From Muribaculaceae bacterium (GTDB taxonomy: Bacteria; Bacteroidota; Bacteroidia; Bacteroidales; Muribaculaceae): DNA of 41,018 nt. A model generated the notes under the pieces. It did no database searches and had not been told where the DNA came from. It saw nothing but the letters and a program-made list of their open reading frames with translations. The stretch covers positions 21,505 through 62,522 of the forward strand of contig JAIDSM010000281.1 in NCBI GenBank assembly GCA_029061225.1. Direction: 5' to 3'. Numbering within the stretch: the first letter of the stretch is position 1; each line of letters opens with the position of its first letter. Made by a program: the position numbers and the translations under genes. This document shows, one piece after another, positions 37,245-41,018 of this stretch.

Positions 37245-37362
37245 ATTGAGTAATAAACATTGAGTTTTAAGCATTTAGAGTCTTACAACAGCTCAACTTA
37301 ACAAAGCGACAATATAACAAGTTAACAAAACAAAGATCAACAACTTAACAACTATAAACACC

Positions 37363-38844
37363 ATGAACGGAAACAACAATCAAGGCAGTAAAACCTACCT
37401 CTTCGGGATAGTACTCGTAGCGGTACTCGGCGGTCTGCTCTTCGGATATGACACGGCCGTCATATCCGGAGCCGAAAAGGGACTTCAAGCCTTTTTCCTC
37501 GGAGCAAAGGACTTCGTCTATACAGACACTATCCACGGCATCACGTCTTCCAGTGCCCTATTAGGCTGCATCATCGGTGCGGCAGTATCCGGATTTATCG
37601 CCACACGCTGGGGCCGCAAAGCGGCTCTTTTCATCGCCGGAGTATTCTTCTTCGTCTCCGCGCTCGGCTCGTACTATCCGGAATTTCTTATCCATGAATA
37701 CGGACAGCCGTCGTTTCATCTGCTGATTACATTCAACATCTACCGCATCATAGGAGGTTTCGGAGTTGGACTCGCATCGGCGATCTGCCCGATGTATATC
37801 GCAGAGGTCGCTCCCTCCAACCTGCGCGGCACACTTGTATCCTGGAACCAGTTCGCCATCATCTTCGGCCAGCTTGTCGTATACTTCGTCAACTTCCTCA
37901 TTCTCGGAGAGCACACTCAGCCCATCATAGAGAAGATAGGCGAGACGGTATATCAGGTAAGCTCTTCTTCCGACGAGTGGACCATCCAGACAGGATGGCG
38001 CTACATGTTCGGCTCCGAAGGTTTTGTAGCCGGACTCTTCACTCTGCTTGTATGCTTCGTCCCCGAGTCTCCGCGCTATCTCGCCATGACCGGACGGGAC
38101 GCGCAGTCGCTCAAGGTACTGACCAAGATCAACGGCAAAGCGAAAGCAGAGGAAATCCTACAGGACATCAAGAATACGGTGTCAGTGAAAAGCGAGAAGC
38201 TTTTCTCTTTCGGCATCATGGTAGTCTTCATCGGCGTCATGCTTTCCGTATTCCAGCAGGCTGTCGGCATCAATGCCGTGCTCTATTACGCTCCGCGAAT
38301 TTTCGAATCGATGAATATGGGCAATCCGATGGTACAGACCGTAATCATGGGTATAGTCAATATCGCGTTCACACTCGTGGCTGTCTTCACTGTGGAGAAA
38401 CTTGGCCGTAAGCCTCTGCTTATCTGGGGATCAATCGGTATGGCTCTCGGTGCGCTCGGCGTGGCACTCTCCAACGTCACCACTCTTCCGGCTATATTCC
38501 CGGTGGTTAGCATCATGGTGTATTCCGCTTCCTTCATGTTCTCATGGGGACCTATCTGCTGGGTGCTTATCTCGGAAATTTTCCCGAACACAATACGCTC
38601 ACAGGCCACAGCCATCGCGGTTGCGTTCCAATGGATATTCAACTTCATCGTCTCCAGCACGTTCGTGCCTATCTACAACATGAGCATGGGCGACATGGGT
38701 CAGCGTTTCGGTCATTTCTTCGCGTATGCGATGTACGGTGTCATCTGTATCATCGCGGCATGGTTCGTAGCCAAGCTCGTTCCCGAGACCAAGGGTAAGA
38801 CCCTTGAGGACATGACCGCACTCTGGAAGAAACGCAAATCTTAA
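37363..38844 (+). CDS. xylE: XylE-type D-xylose:H+ symporter (MFS sugar porter)
   Basis: A 493-residue, 12-helix transporter of the MFS sugar porter family. Visible signatures are GGLLFGYDTAVISG, RWGRKAA, PMYIAEVAPSNLRGTLVSWNQ, PESPRYL, the sugar-binding QQAVGINAVLYYAP, EKLGRKPLL, WGPICWVLISEIFPNTIR and the ending VPETKGKTLE. The paired Gln and the Trp of the WGPICWV segment correspond to sugar contacts in E. coli XylE. It would carry free xylose (or arabinose) into the cytoplasm, the last transport step of the locus. It follows the GH105-DUF2264 gene after 145 bp of A-rich, repeat-bearing sequence and ends at a strong terminator. Xylose preference is the most likely reading, not certain. Confidence 0.93.
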   Translation: MNGNNNQGSKTYLFGIVLVAVLGGLLFGYDTAVISGAEKGLQAFFLGAKDFVYTDTIHGITSSSALLGCIIGAAVSGFIATRWGRKAALFIAGVFFFVSALGSYYPEFLIHEYGQPSFHLLITFNIYRIIGGFGVGLASAICPMYIAEVAPSNLRGTLVSWNQFAIIFGQLVVYFVNFLILGEHTQPIIEKIGETVYQVSSSSDEWTIQTGWRYMFGSEGFVAGLFTLLVCFVPESPRYLAMTGRDAQSLKVLTKINGKAKAEEILQDIKNTVSVKSEKLFSFGIMVVFIGVMLSVFQQAVGINAVLYYAPRIFESMNMGNPMVQTVIMGIVNIAFTLVAVFTVEKLGRKPLLIWGSIGMALGALGVALSNVTTLPAIFPVVSIMVYSASFMFSWGPICWVLISEIFPNTIRSQATAIAVAFQWIFNFIVSSTFVPIYNMSMGDMGQRFGHFFAYAMYGVICIIAAWFVAKLVPETKGKTLEDMTALWKKRKS

Positions 38845-38896
38845 ATTAATGCATAATGCATAATTATTTGCCAAAGTTATTCAAGTGACAACTTAT

Positions 38897-38927
38897 AAAA
38901 CCTCGGAGACAATACTTCCGAGGTTTT
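38897..38927 (+). terminator. Terminator after xylE
   Basis: AAAACCTCGGA and TCCGAGGTTTT form a perfect 11-bp stem with a 9-nt loop. Its arms carry A- and T-runs, so it can work in both directions. It separates xylE from the nuclease gene. Confidence 0.85.
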
Positions 38928-38958
38928 ATACGTTTAAATTACACTAATACATTTGACA

Positions 38959-39831
38959 ATGAAACTTTTCGGAACATTTCACAACAAATTACAGCATTCA
39001 TTCGCGGCTGCTTTCGCTTTAGCATTGGTCATGCCGGCATTCTATGCCTGCAATACAGGAAAAGACGAACCGAAGATGCCGGAACTGCCAACTCCTGACA
39101 TACCCACCCCGGAGGAGCCCGTTCCGGCCACACCGGGTCACTACGACGGATTAGAGAAAGTAACAATTCCACAGGGACTAACCTCGCAAATCAAGGAGTA
39201 TACAGGATTTACACTCTCCTTCAACAAGGACAACCGGACACCCAACTATGTGGCATGGGAACTACTCGGCACGGAAGTCAGCACAGAATGGCCACGCAAA
39301 GATAACTTTTGGCAAGACACCGATCTCGAGGGATGCCCACTGAAGACTGAATATTACTATTCAACCTCCGGCTATGAGCGAGGACATATGTGTCCTGCGG
39401 CGGATCAGCGATGGAGCGAAAAGGCAATGATAGATTGTTTCGTGATGGCTAATATGTGTCCTCAAATCCATGACCTAAACGCTGGAGCATGGGAAGACCT
39501 TGAAAAGAAAGAGCGTGAGTGGGCTAAACGCGACTCCGCAGTCTTGATCATTGCAGGGCCAATATATACAGACGGAGACAGATATATCGAAAAATCCCAA
39601 ATTCGAGTTCCTGACGCTTTCTTCAAAATACTTCTTGCACCATATATAGAAGAGCCCCGAGGCATCGCATTCGTATACCCGCATATGAAATGCCCGGGAA
39701 ATATGCAGGATTACGCCACGAGCATAGATGAGGTAGAGATGATCACAGGCTTTGACTTTTTCTCCGAGCTGCCGGATGAAATTGAGGATAAAGTAGAATC
39801 CACCTTCTCCTTCGCCGACTGGAACAAGTAA
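38959..39831 (+). CDS. DNA/RNA non-specific endonuclease lipoprotein (NucA/EndoG type)
   Basis: A 290-residue protein from the ATG at 38959 (a TTG six bases upstream is rejected). The signal ends at Cys31 (AFYAC), followed by a Pro/Glu-rich linker (about 37-60). The catalytic domain carries the beta-beta-alpha-metal motif as ERGHMCPAADQ with general base His143, and metal-binding Asn174 in LNAGAW. These enzymes cut DNA and RNA without sequence preference, with magnesium. The lipoprotein signal places it in the envelope, perhaps on the surface for nucleotide scavenging. The first residue of the usual DRGH motif is Glu here, which is common in Bacteroidetes. It sits between terminators, so it is probably its own unit and not part of the xylan pathway. 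Confidence 0.92.
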   Translation: MKLFGTFHNKLQHSFAAAFALALVMPAFYACNTGKDEPKMPELPTPDIPTPEEPVPATPGHYDGLEKVTIPQGLTSQIKEYTGFTLSFNKDNRTPNYVAWELLGTEVSTEWPRKDNFWQDTDLEGCPLKTEYYYSTSGYERGHMCPAADQRWSEKAMIDCFVMANMCPQIHDLNAGAWEDLEKKEREWAKRDSAVLIIAGPIYTDGDRYIEKSQIRVPDAFFKILLAPYIEEPRGIAFVYPHMKCPGNMQDYATSIDEVEMITGFDFFSELPDEIEDKVESTFSFADWNK

Positions 39832-39834
39832 ATG

Positions 39835-39863
39835 GTAGGGACGCACGGTTCGTGCGTCCCTAC
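39835..39863. repeat. Dispersed palindrome family A, long copy
   Basis: The arms GTAGGGACGCACG and CGTGCGTCCCTAC form a perfect 13-bp stem with a GTT loop. The core is the same as at 2389 and 10930. It lies between the convergent nuclease and GH51 genes and could act as a two-way terminator. Confidence 0.85.
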
Positions 39864-39873
39864 GCATGTTTTG

Positions 39874-41018
39874 TTATTGGGCGATGCTGAGGGCTACGAC
39901 CGACATCGGAGGAAGAGTCACCTGAAGGCCGTCTTTTGTAATCTTGTATCCTTTGAAAGGAGCGGTCTTCACTTTGTCGGGATTGTCGAAGTCATTGTAG
40001 TCGTTGGGAGTAGCGGAAGTGAGGATTTCACCTGACACTGCGTTCTTGCCGAGTTTTGAGAACGGGATAGTTACCTCGGCCTTCTCCTTAAGGTCAATGT
40101 TGGTCAGCGTCACATTCACCTTGCCGTCTTTCTGAGAAGCGGTGGCATTCACAGTAGGCACCTTGCGACCATCGCGAACGTCGCGTACCGTAGTCTCCAC
40201 CTCAAGAGGAATGAAAGTAGCATTCTGGTGAGGAGCATACATCTTGAAGACATGGTAAGTGGGAGTAAGCACCATCTTGTCGCCTTTTGTAAGCACCATC
40301 GACTGGAGCACATTGGCAATCTGAGCAATATTCGCCATCTTCACGCGGTCGGTGTGACGGTTGAATACATTGAGGCTGAGAGCCGCAACCATAGCGTCGC
40401 GCATTGTGTTCTGCTGATAAAGATGGCCGGGGACCGTACCGGGTTCCTCATCCCACCATGTACCCCACTCATCCACAAGAAGAGCAACATTCTTCTTAGG
40501 ATCATACTTGCTCATAATCGAGTCATGCTTCATGATGACCGGCTCAATCTCAAGACATTTGCCAAGAGTCCAGTAATAGTCGTCATTGTCAAACTGAGTA
40601 GCGGATCCCTTACTGCCGTTCCAACCTTTCACTGTATAATAATGGAGGGAAAGGCCTTTCATATGGTTTTTAGCCTTCTTCATAAGGACATCCGTCCAGT
40701 TGTAGTCGTAATCGCTTGCGCCTGAAGCAATCTTATATAGTTTGTTGCCGCTGATGTCGCGGCAATATGTCTGGTAACGACGGTATTCTGAAGCGTAGTC
40801 TTCTGGCGTGAAATTTCCACCACACCCCCATGATTCATTGCCGACACCGAGATACTTAAGCTTCCAAGGTTTCTCACGACCGTTGGCCTTGCGTTTCTCG
40901 GCCATCGGACCGTTTTCAGCAGTGATGTATTCCACCCACTTGGCGAGTTCCTCAACCGTACCGCTGCCGACACTGGCTCGTATACACATATGCCGCTGCC
41001 GCCGAATAGCCTTGTGTA
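39874..41018 (-). CDS. GH51 alpha-L-arabinofuranosidase, C-terminal part (runs off the right edge)
   Basis: About 371 residues of the C-terminal two-thirds of a GH51 enzyme. The acid/base Glu lies in GVGNESWGCGGN (codon 40834-40836) and the nucleophile Glu in LLVDEWGTWW (codon 40468-40470). The C-terminal beta-sandwich ends VTLPPMSVVALSIAQ. It removes alpha-L-arabinofuranose from arabinoxylan pieces, which fits the locus. The N-terminus lies outside the window. Near 40979-40990 the frame reads RRQRHMCIRASVGSGT, where family members have a sequence like EPYIC.NVGSGT. The +1 frame of the last bases (AAAAYVY) fits better, so a frameshift or edge error is possible. It is convergent with the nuclease gene. 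Confidence 0.9.
   Translation of the reverse strand, partial: HKAIRRQRHMCIRASVGSGTVEELAKWVEYITAENGPMAEKRKANGREKPWKLKYLGVGNESWGCGGNFTPEDYASEYRRYQTYCRDISGNKLYKIASGASDYDYNWTDVLMKKAKNHMKGLSLHYYTVKGWNGSKGSATQFDNDDYYWTLGKCLEIEPVIMKHDSIMSKYDPKKNVALLVDEWGTWWDEEPGTVPGHLYQQNTMRDAMVAALSLNVFNRHTDRVKMANIAQIANVLQSMVLTKGDKMVLTPTYHVFKMYAPHQNATFIPLEVETTVRDVRDGRKVPTVNATASQKDGKVNVTLTNIDLKEKAEVTIPFSKLGKNAVSGEILTSATPNDYNDFDNPDKVKTAPFKGYKITKDGLQVTLPPMSVVALSIAQ

Noticed and set aside
38948-38955. TACATTTG, a perfect -7-type match before the nuclease gene
   Set aside because: It ends 3 bp before the ATG, so transcription would start inside the coding region.

Overview
The window reads as one large Bacteroidales polysaccharide utilization locus (PUL) for xylan, probably glucurono(arabino)xylan. 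The evidence for Bacteroidales is two SusC/SusD pairs, many lipoproteins with a Ser-Cys or Gly-Cys lipobox, a hybrid two-component regulator and -7 elements of the TAnnTTTG type. The short C-terminal tails (QGVKV ... GIYI.NGKK) recall Muribaculaceae or Prevotellaceae; placement below order is inference. No tRNA, rRNA, CRISPR array or insertion sequence was seen.

Layout. Positions 27131 down to 71 form one minus-strand gene train. It starts with a tightly packed core: a GH43 lipoprotein, SusC, SusD, a second SusC, a second SusD, a DUF1735-type lipoprotein and a GH10 xylanase with carbohydrate-binding modules inserted in its catalytic domain. This order matches the xus core (xusABCDE-xyn10) of Bacteroides and Prevotella xylan loci. 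After it come accessory genes with wider gaps holding hairpins or repeats: a secreted protein of two binding modules, a CE1 esterase, a GH5, a CE6-type esterase, a GH97, a GPH-family symporter and two tandem GH10 xylanases. An 836-bp non-coding region (27132-27967) separates the train from a minus-strand hybrid two-component sensor/regulator (27968-31960). Divergent from the regulator, on the plus strand, are a GH115 alpha-glucuronidase, a GH105-DUF2264 fusion, a XylE-type xylose transporter and a DNA/RNA non-specific endonuclease lipoprotein. A GH51 arabinofuranosidase on the minus strand runs off the right edge.

How the genes fit together (inference from family knowledge). Surface GH10 and binding proteins cut and hold xylan. 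The two SusCD pairs import oligosaccharides. CE1 and CE6 enzymes remove ester groups. GH115, and perhaps the GH105-DUF2264 protein, remove uronic acids; GH51 and GH43 remove arabinose and xylose; GH97 removes an alpha-linked hexose. The GH10 pair trims backbone pieces in or near the periplasm. The GPH symporter and XylE carry products across the inner membrane. The regulator senses a xylo-oligosaccharide in the periplasm and acts through its AraC-type domain.

The most interesting points are: the GH105-DUF2264 fusion; an unnamed module shared by the GH5 and CE6 proteins; the shared C-terminal tails; two minus-strand terminator-like hairpins in the 836-bp region that bracket a possible small RNA; two families of dispersed palindromes, one of which encodes the C-terminus of a xylanase; and an array of TCATGA motifs with exact 10-bp period.
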